The notes beneath the pieces were generated by a model, which had not been told where the DNA came from, made no database searches, and was given only the letters and a program-made list of their open reading frames with translations. This document shows, in pieces, positions 36,464-45,075 of a stretch of DNA of 64,000 bases. How positions within the stretch are numbered: the first letter of the stretch is position 1; every line of letters begins with the position of its first letter. Source of the DNA: Pseudomonas sp. ADAK13 (GTDB lineage: Bacteria > Pseudomonadota > Gammaproteobacteria > Pseudomonadales > Pseudomonadaceae); NCBI RefSeq assembly GCF_012935715.1, contig NZ_CP052860.1:6076001-6140000 (forward strand). The letters run 5' to 3'. A program made the position numbers and the translations under genes.

Positions 36464-37507
36464 TCAGGCGCGGCGCTTGGCCAACAGTTCATGGGCAGCT
36501 TGCAGGGGGCGCGGGTCGACCCAGTCGGCGATCGTAAAATCGCGCTCCAGGAAGCCGTGCAGGTACAGGAAGTTTTTCTGGATACCGAGGAAGTCCAGGC
36601 GCTGGGCCGACAGGTCCGGCGCCAGGGTGGTATGGAAATCGCCGCGATAGGCCTCGGCCACCCCGGCACTGCCGGCGCGGGTTTCTTCTTCGAGAATCGC
36701 GTTCAGGCCCTCACGATTGTTCGCAGCCCAGTCTGCCGCGCTGAGGGTTTGCGCGAGGAAACGCACCACCAGGTCAAAGTGGTTGTCCAGCAGGCTCTGG
36801 TGGACGGTGATCGGGCGCGGCGTGCCGTTATTGATGCGGTAGCGCGGCTCGGCGATCAGGTCCAGGTCGATGCCCACCACCAGGCCTAGACGGCGTGCGG
36901 CATCGGCGGCCGAAGCGCCCTTGACGTACACCGCATCCACTTCGCCGCGCGCCAGGTAATCCAGGCCCGACCACAGGCGCTGCAAACCTTCCTGTGGGTT
37001 GGACGCCTGCTCCTGATCGTGCAGCGCCACCTCCACCAGTTGCACATCATCAAAGCCCAGGCCGGCCAGGCTCAACGCGCCTTTATAGCCGTGCAGGCTC
37101 ATGGCCCGGGCGATGCTGCCCGGGCGGCTGTCGCCCCAGGCCGGCAAGGCCAGGCGCTTGCCTTTCAGGTGTTCGGGACGCGTGATCCCGGAATCCGGAC
37201 GGACCAGGATGGTTTGCCATTCCTCGATCCAGGTCAGGCCGATCAAACGGCTCGGCGCACCGGCGGCACGGGCCGCCAGTGCCGGCACGTTGCCGCCTTC
37301 GCGAAACAGCCCGGGCAGCTCGTGATCGTAGTGGTGATGCCCCAGTTGGCGGGCCTCCTGCAAGGTCGAGACCGGCAGGCCGTCGGCGGCGAATTCCTCG
37401 CTCAGCCAACCGAGTTTGTAGGCGATGCCGGAAGCGGTCGGCACCGGGCAGCGGGTAAACCAGATCTGCTCAAGCGCAGGCTTGGGCAGGATGGCGGAAA
37501 GGGTCAT
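36464..37507 (-). CDS. DszB-like sulfinate desulfinase homologue (NMT1/SsuA fold), Cys present
   Basis: A 347-residue protein with no signal peptide, so cytoplasmic. It is usually labelled a sulfonate binding protein, but the N-terminal WFTRCPVPTASG lines up with SNCPVP of Rhodococcus DszB, whose Cys27, His60 and Arg70 are catalytic. Here they correspond to Cys20, His59 and Arg69 (HHHYDH...FREGGNVP), with the same 10-residue His-Arg spacing. It would release sulfite from an organic sulfinate. GGAGCTGCCC precedes the ATG at 37507. It is the first gene of a seven-gene operon. Catalysis is inferred from residues I can see. Confidence 0.75.
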   Translation of the reverse strand: MTLSAILPKPALEQIWFTRCPVPTASGIAYKLGWLSEEFAADGLPVSTLQEARQLGHHHYDHELPGLFREGGNVPALAARAAGAPSRLIGLTWIEEWQTILVRPDSGITRPEHLKGKRLALPAWGDSRPGSIARAMSLHGYKGALSLAGLGFDDVQLVEVALHDQEQASNPQEGLQRLWSGLDYLARGEVDAVYVKGASAADAARRLGLVVGIDLDLIAEPRYRINNGTPRPITVHQSLLDNHFDLVVRFLAQTLSAADWAANNREGLNAILEEETRAGSAGVAEAYRGDFHTTLAPDLSAQRLDFLGIQKNFLYLHGFLERDFTIADWVDPRPLQAAHELLAKRRA

Positions 37508-37549
37508 GGGCAGCTCCATTGAATTGGGCAAGGCAGTCCATGGGGGTAT

Positions 37550-37565
37550 TGCAGAGGCCGTGCCA
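37550..37565 (-). promoter_or_regulatory. Sigma-54 promoter of the 37507-29141 operon
   Basis: Read on the minus strand it is TGGCACGGCCTCTGCA, with GG-N10-GC. The expected start is near 37538, about 30 nt before the ATG. Confidence 0.82.
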
Positions 37566-37618
37566 ATTGGCCAAAGCCCCGGTTTACAAGGCTTTGGCGC
37601 AAACAGCCAAAGCGCTGT

Positions 37619-37683
37619 TGCTGGCCTGTCAGCAGCGCTGCTGCTGGCCCAGCAGTCACCCGTTCGCCACTGCTGCCCCAGCA
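37619..37683. promoter_or_regulatory. Cluster of three palindromic upstream activator sites
   Basis: TGCTG-GCC-CAGCA at 37642-37654 and TGCTG-CCC-CAGCA at 37671-37683 share the core seen at 19229, 47369 and 52534. TGCTG-N6-CAGCA at 37619-37634 is a wider-spaced version. The cluster sits between the two divergent sigma-54 promoters. Confidence 0.7.
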
Positions 37684-37727
37684 ACACCCCCGTTGTCGCA
37701 GCCCCCGCCAGGCGTGGTTTTCGGCAT

Positions 37728-37743
37728 TGGCGCAGAACTTGCT
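37728..37743 (+). promoter_or_regulatory. Sigma-54 promoter of the SfnB/DszC-like gene
   Basis: TGGCGCAGAACTTGCT obeys GG-N10-GC and has TTGC at -12. The expected start is near 37754, giving a leader of about 165 nt with a REP pair inside. Confidence 0.75.
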
Positions 37744-37780
37744 CAAGGCACCTTCAATGCCCGACATCCAGCGCAATCCC

Positions 37781-37881
37781 CTGTAGGAGCTGGCTTGCCA
37801 GCGATGGCCTCAAGTGCACCGCGTAAACCCGTCAGTACGCGTCATCGTTAACCACCATCGCAGGCAAGCCAGCTCCTACAG
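37781..37881. repeat. REP pair in the leader of the SfnB/DszC-like gene
   Basis: CTGTAGGAGCTGGCTTGCCA pairs with GCAGGCAAGCCAGCTCCTAC across about 55 bp. It lies between the sigma-54 promoter and the start codon. Confidence 0.88.
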
Positions 37882-37920
37882 AGGGGCTTGAACGCACGGG
37901 CCAAATCAGGGGAAGAAACT

Positions 37921-39153
37921 ATGAGTACGTTCGAACAGGTACCGGTACGCCAACTGCACAGCGAGGCCGAGGCGATTGCCGCGGCCAAAGAGATCGCCGT
38001 GGAAATCGCCGCGATCGCCGCCGACAGTAGCCAGAACGGCCAACTGCCGTGGCGCCAGGCGCAATTGCTGTCCCAGAGCGGCCTGACCGCCATCGGCGTG
38101 CCCAAGGCATTTGGCGGGCTGGGTGCCTCGGTGCAAACCATCGTCGAAACCGTGCGCCTGGTCTCGGTGGCCGATGGCGGTGTGGGGCAGTTGCTGCAGA
38201 TTCACAACGTGATGCTGCGGGGCATCTTCAACGGCTATCCGGATGCAGTGCGTGATCGCCTGGTGGCTGACGTATTGGCCGGCAAACGCTTTGGCAACGC
38301 CCTGGCGGAAGTCGGTGGCAAGAACAAGTTCGCCCTCAAGACCCGCGTCGAGCGGCGTGCCGACGGCAAGCTGGTACTGAATGGCAGCAAGTTCTACTCC
38401 ACCGGTTCCTACCTTGCCGAGTGGATCTCCCTCACCGCCGCCTCCGATGATGGCGGTGCTGGTGTGCTGCTCAACCGCAACGCGCCGGGCCTGACCCTGG
38501 TGGACGACTGGGAAGCCTTCGGCCAGAAAAACTCGGTCAGCGGCACGGTGAATTTCGACAACATCGAACTGGACGAAGACTTCGTCTCCCGGCGCAAGGG
38601 CCCGATGAAGCGCACCGGACTGACCTTCCCGCAGATCCTGCACGCGGCGATCGATACCGGGATTGCCTCGGGCGCGCTGACCGCTGCGGTGGACTACCTC
38701 AAGCACAACGCCCGGCCGTGGGTGGAAAGCGGCGTGGACCACGCCAATGAAGAGCCGCACATCATTAAGCAGATCGGCGAATACGCGGTGGCCCTGCGCG
38801 CGGCCGAGTCACTGCTGCGGGATGCGGCGCGGGTGTTTGACGAGCATGAACTGGACCCGGAAAACAAGGAACTCCAGGACGAGTTGATCCTGTCGGTGGC
38901 CACCGCACGGGCGCATTCGGACAGCGCCTCGTTGAAGATCTCCAGCGATATTTTCTCGTTGCTGGGGGCCAGTTCGTCGTTGAGCAAATGGAACCTGGAC
39001 CGGTTCTGGCGCAACGCGCGGGTGCACACCACCCATGACCCGATTCGCTGGCGTTTGCACCATGTGGGCAATTACTACCTGAACGGGATTGATCCGGGGG
39101 AGTACACGGCGATCTTGAACGCCAAGGAAACCCAGGGAGCTACCACTCGCTAG
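37921..39153 (+). CDS. SfnB/DszC-like flavin-dependent monooxygenase (acyl-CoA dehydrogenase fold)
   Basis: A 410-residue protein, close in length to DszC (417). Acyl-CoA dehydrogenase-fold features include GLTAIGVPKAFGGLGAS, VADGGVGQLLQIHNVMLRGIF, GNALAEVGGKNKFALKTRV, NGSKFYSTGSYLAEWISLTA, SLLGASSSLSKWNLDRFWRNARVHTTHDPIRWRLHHVGNYYLNG. DszC oxidises dibenzothiophene to the sulfone with reduced flavin; SfnB-type enzymes are linked to sulfur starvation. The carboxylate base of true acyl-CoA dehydrogenases is not evident, fitting an oxygenase. A single-gene unit with its own sigma-54 promoter, divergent from the operon encoding a DszB-like protein. GGGGAAGAAACT precedes the ATG. Confidence 0.85.
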   Translation: MSTFEQVPVRQLHSEAEAIAAAKEIAVEIAAIAADSSQNGQLPWRQAQLLSQSGLTAIGVPKAFGGLGASVQTIVETVRLVSVADGGVGQLLQIHNVMLRGIFNGYPDAVRDRLVADVLAGKRFGNALAEVGGKNKFALKTRVERRADGKLVLNGSKFYSTGSYLAEWISLTAASDDGGAGVLLNRNAPGLTLVDDWEAFGQKNSVSGTVNFDNIELDEDFVSRRKGPMKRTGLTFPQILHAAIDTGIASGALTAAVDYLKHNARPWVESGVDHANEEPHIIKQIGEYAVALRAAESLLRDAARVFDEHELDPENKELQDELILSVATARAHSDSASLKISSDIFSLLGASSSLSKWNLDRFWRNARVHTTHDPIRWRLHHVGNYYLNGIDPGEYTAILNAKETQGATTR

Positions 39154-39170
39154 ACCCGCCCGACACATCC

Positions 39171-39265
39171 CTGTGGCGAGGGAGCTTGCTCCCGCTGGAG
39201 TGCGCAGCAGGCCCCTCTTTCGGGGTCGCTTCGCAACCCAACGGGAGCAAGCTCCCTCGCCACAG
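39171..39265. repeat. Inverted repeat upstream of ABC exporter genes
   Basis: CTGTGGCGAGGGAGCTTGCTCCCG is mirrored by CGGGAGCAAGCTCCCTCGCCACAG, 24-nt perfect arms. It starts 17 bp after the SfnB/DszC-like stop and likely ends that transcript. Confidence 0.9.
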
Positions 39266-39300
39266 TTTGGGAACGATCAATAACCCCCATTGAGCTTTTC

Positions 39301-41067
39301 ATGATCGAAAGACACCCTCTTCTGCGCAGCCTGGCGATCTACCGCGAAATGCCCTGGCGTTTCGCTCTGGTCGCCGGGCTGTTCGTGGCCATCAACCTCG
39401 GCCTGGTCTGGCAACAATGGCTGATCGGCCATGCCGTCAACGATGTGAGCGCCGGCCGCGCGGTGATCCGCCAGGCCGACGGCAGCCTCGACGCCAGCCT
39501 GGGCTGGCACTGGTTATGGCTGATGCTCGCCGTGGCCCTGGGCCGTGGCGTACTGCAATACGCCGCCAGCGTGTTGTCCCTGGTGCTCAGCCAGGAACTG
39601 CTGACACGCCTGCGCGAACGCATCCTCGCCCAGGTGCAAAGCCTGCACCTGGGCTATCACTGGCAGCACGGCATGGGCGAGATGATCACCCGCACTACCC
39701 GCGATGCCGACAAGGTACGGGACGCCCTGATCACCTTCTGGCGCCAGGTGGTGGAAACCCCGCTGGTGGTGCTGGCCACCGTTGGCCTGTTGAGCTGGTA
39801 CAACCCGTGGCTGGGGCTGGTACCGCTGCTGCTGACCGTCACCGGGCTGTGGATTTTCGTGCGGCAGACCGAACGCCTGGTTGAACTCGACCGCAACGTC
39901 GGCGCGGCCTACGACCGGGTCAACCAGGACCTCAGCGAAGGCATCGGCGGCGTGCGGGTGATCAAGTCCTTTGCCCTTGAGCAGAGCCGTATCCAGGGCT
40001 TCTCCGAACAGGTCGCAGTGTTCGCCGGGCTGGCCCGCCAGGCGCTGGCTTATTCCAGCTCACGCATTCCGCTGCCCCAGGCAGTGGTCGCTCTCGGCCA
40101 TGTCTGGATCCTGGTCTACGGCGCCCATCTGGTGGCCGCCGGCCAACTGGGCATTGGTGAGCTGGTGACCTCGCTGCTGATCGCCACCACCCTGGTGTTT
40201 CGCATCGAAGGCATTGGCCGGGTGATGCAGACCTTCGCCGATGCCCGGGCCAGTGCCGAGCGAATCTGGCAACTGCTGGACGCCCCGGCCGCTATCCGCA
40301 GCGGCAGCGCCACCCTGCCCGCTTCGCCCTTGGGGCTGCACCTGGAGCACGTCAGTGTGAGCGCTCCCGGCGGTGGCCGGGACATTCTGCATGACTGTTC
40401 GCTGACCCTGGTGCCCGGAGAAATTGTCGCGTTGGTGGGCGCCACCGGTACCGGGAAAAGCTTGTTGGCCAGCCTGCTGCCGCGCCTCACCGATGTCAGC
40501 GCCGGACGTGTGTTGCTCGGCCATGACGATGCTGGCTGGCAAGACATTCGCGAACTGGACCTGGGCACGCTGCGCCAACGGGTGCACGTGGTGCCGCAAG
40601 AGAGCTTCCTGTTTGCCGGCAGCCTCGCCGCCAACCTGCGCCTGACCGCCCCCGACGCCACCGATGAACAATTGCTCGAGGCCCTGCACCTCGCCGCTGC
40701 CGACGACATCTTGCTGCGCCTGCCCCACGGCCTCGCCACGCCGCTGGGTGATCGTGGCGTGACCTTGTCCGGCGGCCAGCGCCAGCGCCTGTGCCTGGCC
40801 CGGGCGTTGCTCGGCAAACCGGACATTCTGTGCCTGGACGACGCCACCAGCGCCCTCGACGCCATCAGCGAACGCCGCGTGCTGAATAACCTGCGGGAAC
40901 TGCGTGGCACCACGGTGCTGGTGATCTCCAGCAAGTTGTCGACCATCCTCCTGGCCGATCGGGTGCTGATGCTGGCGCACGGCAAAATCGCCGCCGCAGG
41001 GCCACACGCCGAGCTGCAACACACCAACCCGCACTACCGCGACCTGCTGGGGATCGACCATGGCTAA
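39301..41067 (+). CDS. ABC exporter half-transporter 1 (MdlA-like)
   Basis: A 588-residue protein: six membrane spans (residues 15-300) with the exporter coupling motif GIGGVRVIKSFALEQSR, then an ATPase domain. Walker A is GATGTGKS, with the third Gly-Pro-type position Thr; the signature is LSGGQRQR and Walker B LCLDDATSALD, where the usual Glu after Asp is replaced by Asp. That is typical of the degenerate site of heterodimers, so its partner should be the next gene, which overlaps by 8 bp. The cargo is unknown; no sigma-54 promoter lies ahead of it. Confidence 0.85.
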   Translation: MIERHPLLRSLAIYREMPWRFALVAGLFVAINLGLVWQQWLIGHAVNDVSAGRAVIRQADGSLDASLGWHWLWLMLAVALGRGVLQYAASVLSLVLSQELLTRLRERILAQVQSLHLGYHWQHGMGEMITRTTRDADKVRDALITFWRQVVETPLVVLATVGLLSWYNPWLGLVPLLLTVTGLWIFVRQTERLVELDRNVGAAYDRVNQDLSEGIGGVRVIKSFALEQSRIQGFSEQVAVFAGLARQALAYSSSRIPLPQAVVALGHVWILVYGAHLVAAGQLGIGELVTSLLIATTLVFRIEGIGRVMQTFADARASAERIWQLLDAPAAIRSGSATLPASPLGLHLEHVSVSAPGGGRDILHDCSLTLVPGEIVALVGATGTGKSLLASLLPRLTDVSAGRVLLGHDDAGWQDIRELDLGTLRQRVHVVPQESFLFAGSLAANLRLTAPDATDEQLLEALHLAAADDILLRLPHGLATPLGDRGVTLSGGQRQRLCLARALLGKPDILCLDDATSALDAISERRVLNNLRELRGTTVLVISSKLSTILLADRVLMLAHGKIAAAGPHAELQHTNPHYRDLLGIDHG

Positions 41068-42907
41068 TCCAATCGCCGGCAAAGCCTTGAGCGATATCGA
41101 AATCGAAGAAATGCTCGCGAAAAAGGCCCTCGACCGCAGCATGTTCAAACGCTTGCTGCCACTGCTCAGGCCAATCCGCCGCTCGATTTTCGCGGTGATC
41201 GGCATTGAGTTATTGCTGGTATTCACGGTGTTTTTGCGACCCTGGTTCGTGCGTGAACTGCTGGACCGTGGCTTGATTCAACAAGCCGACCACTGGCTGC
41301 TGGATGAGCGCCTGGTGCTGTGGCTGGGCCTTGGGCTGGCCGCCAGTTGGCTGGTGCGCTTCCTGCTGGCCGGGGTCTCGCAGTTCGTCGCCGGAGGCGC
41401 GGCGATTCGCGTACTGAATGCCCTGCGGGTACAGGTATTTGCGCATGTCCAGGGTTTGAGCGTGAGCTACTTCGACCAGACCCGCGCCGGGCGGATCATT
41501 TCCCGGGTTGACCGCGACGTGGATGCCCTTGAGCCCCTGGTGATCCAGGGCCCGCCGGAGCTGCTCGGTGCCGTGCTGCGCTGCGGCCTGGCGTCGGTGA
41601 TGCTGTGGCGTATCGACCCGCGCTTCTTCCTCAGCCTGGCGGCCACCGTACCGTTGCTGGTGCTGGCGACCTGGAGTTTCAAGCGGATCTCCCAGCGCAA
41701 CTGGGCCAGGGTCGCGGAAAACCGCAGCCGCTTTACCGCGCACCTGGTGGAGAGCGTCAGCGGCGCCCGAATGCTGCAGCAGTGCGCGCAGGAGGCGCCG
41801 AACCTGCGGCGTTATCGCGGGTTGCTGGATGACTTCAACCACGCGCTGATTCGCGGCAGCCTGCGGTCGGGGTGGTTCGCCCCCTTTACGGCGTTGCTGA
41901 GTTCGGCGGGGATCGCCTTGTTGCTGCTGGTGGGCGGTTATGGACTGGCGGCGGGCGAGGTGTCGGTCGGGCAAATGGCGGAGAGTCTGTTCTACGTGTT
42001 TTTGTTTTTGGGGCCGTTGCAGGAACTGTCGGACCTGTTTGAGCGCTATGCCACCGGCTCGGCGTCGGCCCAGCGGATTTTCCTGTTGCTGGATACCCAG
42101 GCGCAGATCACCGACAGCGCTACTCCCCGGCACTTGGGCCGGGCACGGGGTGAGGTGCGGTTTGAAAAAGTGGACTTCAGCTATGTGCCGAGTGCGCAGA
42201 CGCCGGTGATCAATGGGCTGGATTTGCATATCCCGGCGGGTGAAGTGTTGGCGATTGTCGGGCCGTCGGGGCACGGGAAAAGCACGCTGGTGCAGTTGCT
42301 GACGCGGTTTTACGAGGTGCAGTCGGGCGCGGTGCGGCTGGATGGGATTGATGTGCGGGAGTTGGCCCAGCATGCGTTGCGGCGCAATGTCGGGGTGGTG
42401 TTGCAGGACAATGTGTTGTTCAGCGGGAGCATTCTCGACAACTTGCGGCTGGCGGCACCACTGGCGGATGACGCGACATTGATCGCGGCGGCCCGGGAGC
42501 TTGGGGCGGATGAGGTGTTGGAGCGGTTGCCGCATCAGTACCACACCGAGGTCGGGCCTTTGGGTGCCCATTTGAGCCATGGGCAGCGGCAGCTCGTTTG
42601 CCTGGTGCGGGCGTATCTGGCGGACCCGGCGGTGCTGGTGCTGGATGAGGCGACTTCGGCGGTGGATATTCACACGGAGCGGCGGATTCAGCGGGCGTTG
42701 CGCAGGCTGTGTCTGGGGCGCACGGCGATCATCATTGCCCACCGGTTGGCGACCATACGGGACGCGGACCGGATTGCCGTGGTGAGGCATGGGCAGGTGG
42801 TGGAGCTTGGGGCGCATGATGCGTTGATTGAGCGTGGGGGGGCTTATGCGGCGTTGTATCAGACCTATTTGCGGAGTGCTCGGGTGGGGGATTTGGTGGC
42901 TGGGTGA
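41060..42907 (+). CDS. ABC exporter half-transporter 2 (MdlB-like)
   Basis: A 615-residue exporter half. The membrane domain contains the loop SVSGARMLQQCAQEAPNLRRY. In the ATPase domain Walker A is GPSGHGKST, the signature is LSHGQRQL (a Gly is His) and Walker B is LVLDEATSAVD with the catalytic Glu. This asymmetric pairing with the half-transporter at 39301 is the heterodimer pattern. The final 750 bp turn strongly G/T-rich up to repeat element 3, which begins 9 bp after the stop. Confidence 0.85.
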   Translation: MANPIAGKALSDIEIEEMLAKKALDRSMFKRLLPLLRPIRRSIFAVIGIELLLVFTVFLRPWFVRELLDRGLIQQADHWLLDERLVLWLGLGLAASWLVRFLLAGVSQFVAGGAAIRVLNALRVQVFAHVQGLSVSYFDQTRAGRIISRVDRDVDALEPLVIQGPPELLGAVLRCGLASVMLWRIDPRFFLSLAATVPLLVLATWSFKRISQRNWARVAENRSRFTAHLVESVSGARMLQQCAQEAPNLRRYRGLLDDFNHALIRGSLRSGWFAPFTALLSSAGIALLLLVGGYGLAAGEVSVGQMAESLFYVFLFLGPLQELSDLFERYATGSASAQRIFLLLDTQAQITDSATPRHLGRARGEVRFEKVDFSYVPSAQTPVINGLDLHIPAGEVLAIVGPSGHGKSTLVQLLTRFYEVQSGAVRLDGIDVRELAQHALRRNVGVVLQDNVLFSGSILDNLRLAAPLADDATLIAAARELGADEVLERLPHQYHTEVGPLGAHLSHGQRQLVCLVRAYLADPAVLVLDEATSAVDIHTERRIQRALRRLCLGRTAIIIAHRLATIRDADRIAVVRHGQVVELGAHDALIERGGAYAALYQTYLRSARVGDLVAG

Positions 42908-42916
42908 TTGGGGGGT

Positions 42917-43715
42917 ATATCCGTTGCTGCGGTCAGGGCTGCTATTGGTTCCGCCCTTACGGCGGCTCACTTTTGAACAGCGCAAAAGTAAGCAAAACGC
43001 TCTTGCCCCACCACTCGGCACCTCGCCTAGGCTCGGTGTGCCCTCTCTCCGGTACTACTGCGCGGGCCGCCGCGACGGGGCGTCCCTGCCCCGTCGCGGC
43101 TAAACCGGCGTCCTGCCGGTTTACCCGCTCCGTACTACCTGCGTTCGGCCAGCGTGGTTTAACGGGGCGCCTAAGATCAAGATCAAAAGCAGATCAACAG
43201 CACAGCGGCCTACAGGCCGGCTTGAGTGGTGTGAAGCAAAGGCAACATCAAGATCAACATCTACAGCGGGCACGGTCAAATGTGGGAGCTGGCTTGCCTG
43301 CGATGCAGACAACTCGGTACATCAGACACACCGAGGTGATGCCATCGCCGGCAAGCCGGCTCCTACAGAAAAGCAGCTCTGCTTTCGCTTTGGCTTTTGC
43401 TGTGGCTTCTACCACTCAAGCCGGCCTGTAGGCCGCTGTGCTCTTGCTTTTGATTTTGATCTGACTGCCCCAATAAGCCCGAGGCCGAACGCAGGGATTG
43501 AGGAGCGGGTAAACCGGCAGGACGCCGGTTTAGCCGCGACGGGGCAGGGACGCCCCGTCGCGGCGGCCCGCGGAGCAATGCCGGAGTGAGGGAACACCGA
43601 GCCTTAGCGAGGGGCCGACAGGCGGGGCAGAGCCCTTTGCTTACTTTGGGGCTTTTCCAAAGTGAGTCGCTGTAAGAGCGAAACCTTAAGCAGCCGTTAC
43701 CGCAGCAACGGATAT
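42917..43715. repeat. Long nested palindromic repeat element, copy 3 (799 bp)
   Basis: Same plan as the copies at 5205, 16530 and 59744, starting TATATCCGTTGCTGC and ending CGCAGCAACGGATATG. The outer tips differ from the other copies but are still complementary to each other, showing paired change. The central REP pair at about 43280-43370 joins one TGTGGGAGCTGGCTTGCC arm with one CCGGCTCCTACA arm. Confidence 0.93.
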
Positions 43716-43903
43716 GTACACCCAAAACAGCGACTGCTTCACCCCCAACACCCACTGCTGACCCAGTGTTGCTACAGACGCACCCCACCCACCCAAAAAA
43801 CCCAACACCCCCGCCCCCATTGGCCCAAGCCCCCATGGCATGCCCGTTGCAGTCCCAATACCAAAAGGTCCCCGCACCTCACGCGACTGACTCCGGAGCA
43901 CCC
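43716..43903. promoter_or_regulatory. Regulatory region of the 43904-47310 operon
   Basis: After the element the sequence is very rich in C and A. It contains a near match to the UAS core (TGCTG-ACC-CAGTG, 43756-43768) and a sigma-54 promoter at 43836-43851, about 50 bp before the start codon. Confidence 0.7.
43836..43851 (+). promoter_or_regulatory. Sigma-54 promoter of the 43904-47310 operon
   Basis: TGGCATGCCCGTTGCA is one of the best matches in the window, with TTGCA at -12. The expected start is near 43862, about 42 nt before the ATG. Confidence 0.85.
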
Positions 43904-45055
43904 ATGACCACTGAATTCTTCTGGCGCCTGCCACTGGGCACCGACGGCCCCCAACTCACCACCGACAAACACAACCGGGGCAACCCGGACTACCGCCCCG
44001 GCAATATCGCCCCGGGCCGCCTGCCCAACGGCCAACCCGACGACTTCACCTACATCGACTACATCGCCCAGGTCGCCAAGGCCGCCGAACTCGCCGGTTT
44101 CGAAGGCGCCCTGCTGCCCACCGGCCCGGAGCCGTGGATCGTCGCCGCCGCCCTGGCCCGGGAAACCCGGCGCATCAAGTTCCTGATCGCCTTCCAGGCC
44201 ACCTGGACCCTGCCCGCCTACGCCGCCCAACAAGCCGCGATCCTGCAAAACCTCAGCCGCGGCCGCGTGGAATGGAACATCATCACCGGCGGCAACCCCG
44301 CCAGCCAGCGCGCCAACGGTGACTTCCTCGAACACGACCTGCGCTACAAGCGCACCGGCGAATTCCTCGACATCATCCAGGGCCTCTGGGAGAACGAAAA
44401 ATTCTCCTACGACGGCGATATCTACCAACTGGAAAACGGCGCCCTGCCCCACGGCCTACACCACGAACGCAAGCCCGGCGTGTACTTCTCCGGTTTCTCC
44501 GACGCCGCCCTCGACGTCGCCGCCAAGCACGCCGACGTGTACCTGAACTGGGCCGAACCCATCGACAAGCTCAAGCCACACATCGAGCGCGTACGCGAAT
44601 TGGCCGACAAACAAGGCCGCACCGTGCGTTTCGGCCTGCGGGTCGATCTGTTCGCCCGGGAGACCGAGGAGCAAGCCTGGAAGGACCTGCGCCGCCAGTT
44701 CGACAAGCTCGAAGGCAAGAGCAGCCAGGTCGCCAAGGGCTTTACCAGCGGCTCGGATTCGGTCGGCGGCGCGCGCCAGACCGCGTACCACCAGAACGTC
44801 GACCGGTTCGACGACCTGATCATCGGCCCCAACCTGTGGGCCGGGTTTGCCAAGGCCAAGCCCGGCCCCACCGTGGGCCTGGTCGGCAGCCACCAGAACA
44901 TCGCCGAGCGCCTGGTGGAGTACCGCGACGCCGGTTTCTCGACCTTTATCCTCGCTGGCAATCCACACCTGGAAGAAGCGTTGCGCATTGGCCAGGAAGT
45001 CCTGCCGCTGGTGCACCAACGCCCGGCCATCCAACCTTTGAAAGCCAGCGCCTGA
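43904..45055 (+). CDS. SsuD-like LLM class flavin-dependent monooxygenase
   Basis: A 383-residue luciferase-like enzyme, close to SsuD in plan: MTTEFFWRLPLGTDGPQ, TYIDYIAQVAKAAELAGFEGALLPTGPEPW, EWNIITGGNPASQRANGDFLEHDLRYKRTGEFLDIIQGLW, GLVGSHQNIAERLVEYRDAGFSTFILAGNPHLEEALR. It is the first gene of an operon with two DszB-like genes. CCGGAGCACCC precedes the ATG; a longer reading upstream begins before the predicted transcript start and is ruled out. Substrate unknown; alkanesulfonate or sulfone is likely. Confidence 0.88.
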   Translation: MTTEFFWRLPLGTDGPQLTTDKHNRGNPDYRPGNIAPGRLPNGQPDDFTYIDYIAQVAKAAELAGFEGALLPTGPEPWIVAAALARETRRIKFLIAFQATWTLPAYAAQQAAILQNLSRGRVEWNIITGGNPASQRANGDFLEHDLRYKRTGEFLDIIQGLWENEKFSYDGDIYQLENGALPHGLHHERKPGVYFSGFSDAALDVAAKHADVYLNWAEPIDKLKPHIERVRELADKQGRTVRFGLRVDLFARETEEQAWKDLRRQFDKLEGKSSQVAKGFTSGSDSVGGARQTAYHQNVDRFDDLIIGPNLWAGFAKAKPGPTVGLVGSHQNIAERLVEYRDAGFSTFILAGNPHLEEALRIGQEVLPLVHQRPAIQPLKASA

Positions 45056-45075
45056 ACGCTGTGGGAGACCCCCTG

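Larger units (their letters stand above)
37508..37920. promoter_or_regulatory. Divergent regulatory region with two sigma-54 promoters
   Basis: The 413-bp gap holds a sigma-54 promoter for each direction (37550-37565 on the minus strand, 37728-37743 on the plus strand). Between them is a cluster of TGCTG...CAGCA palindromes, so one activator could serve both. A REP pair (37781-37881) lies in the leader on the plus side. Confidence 0.75.
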
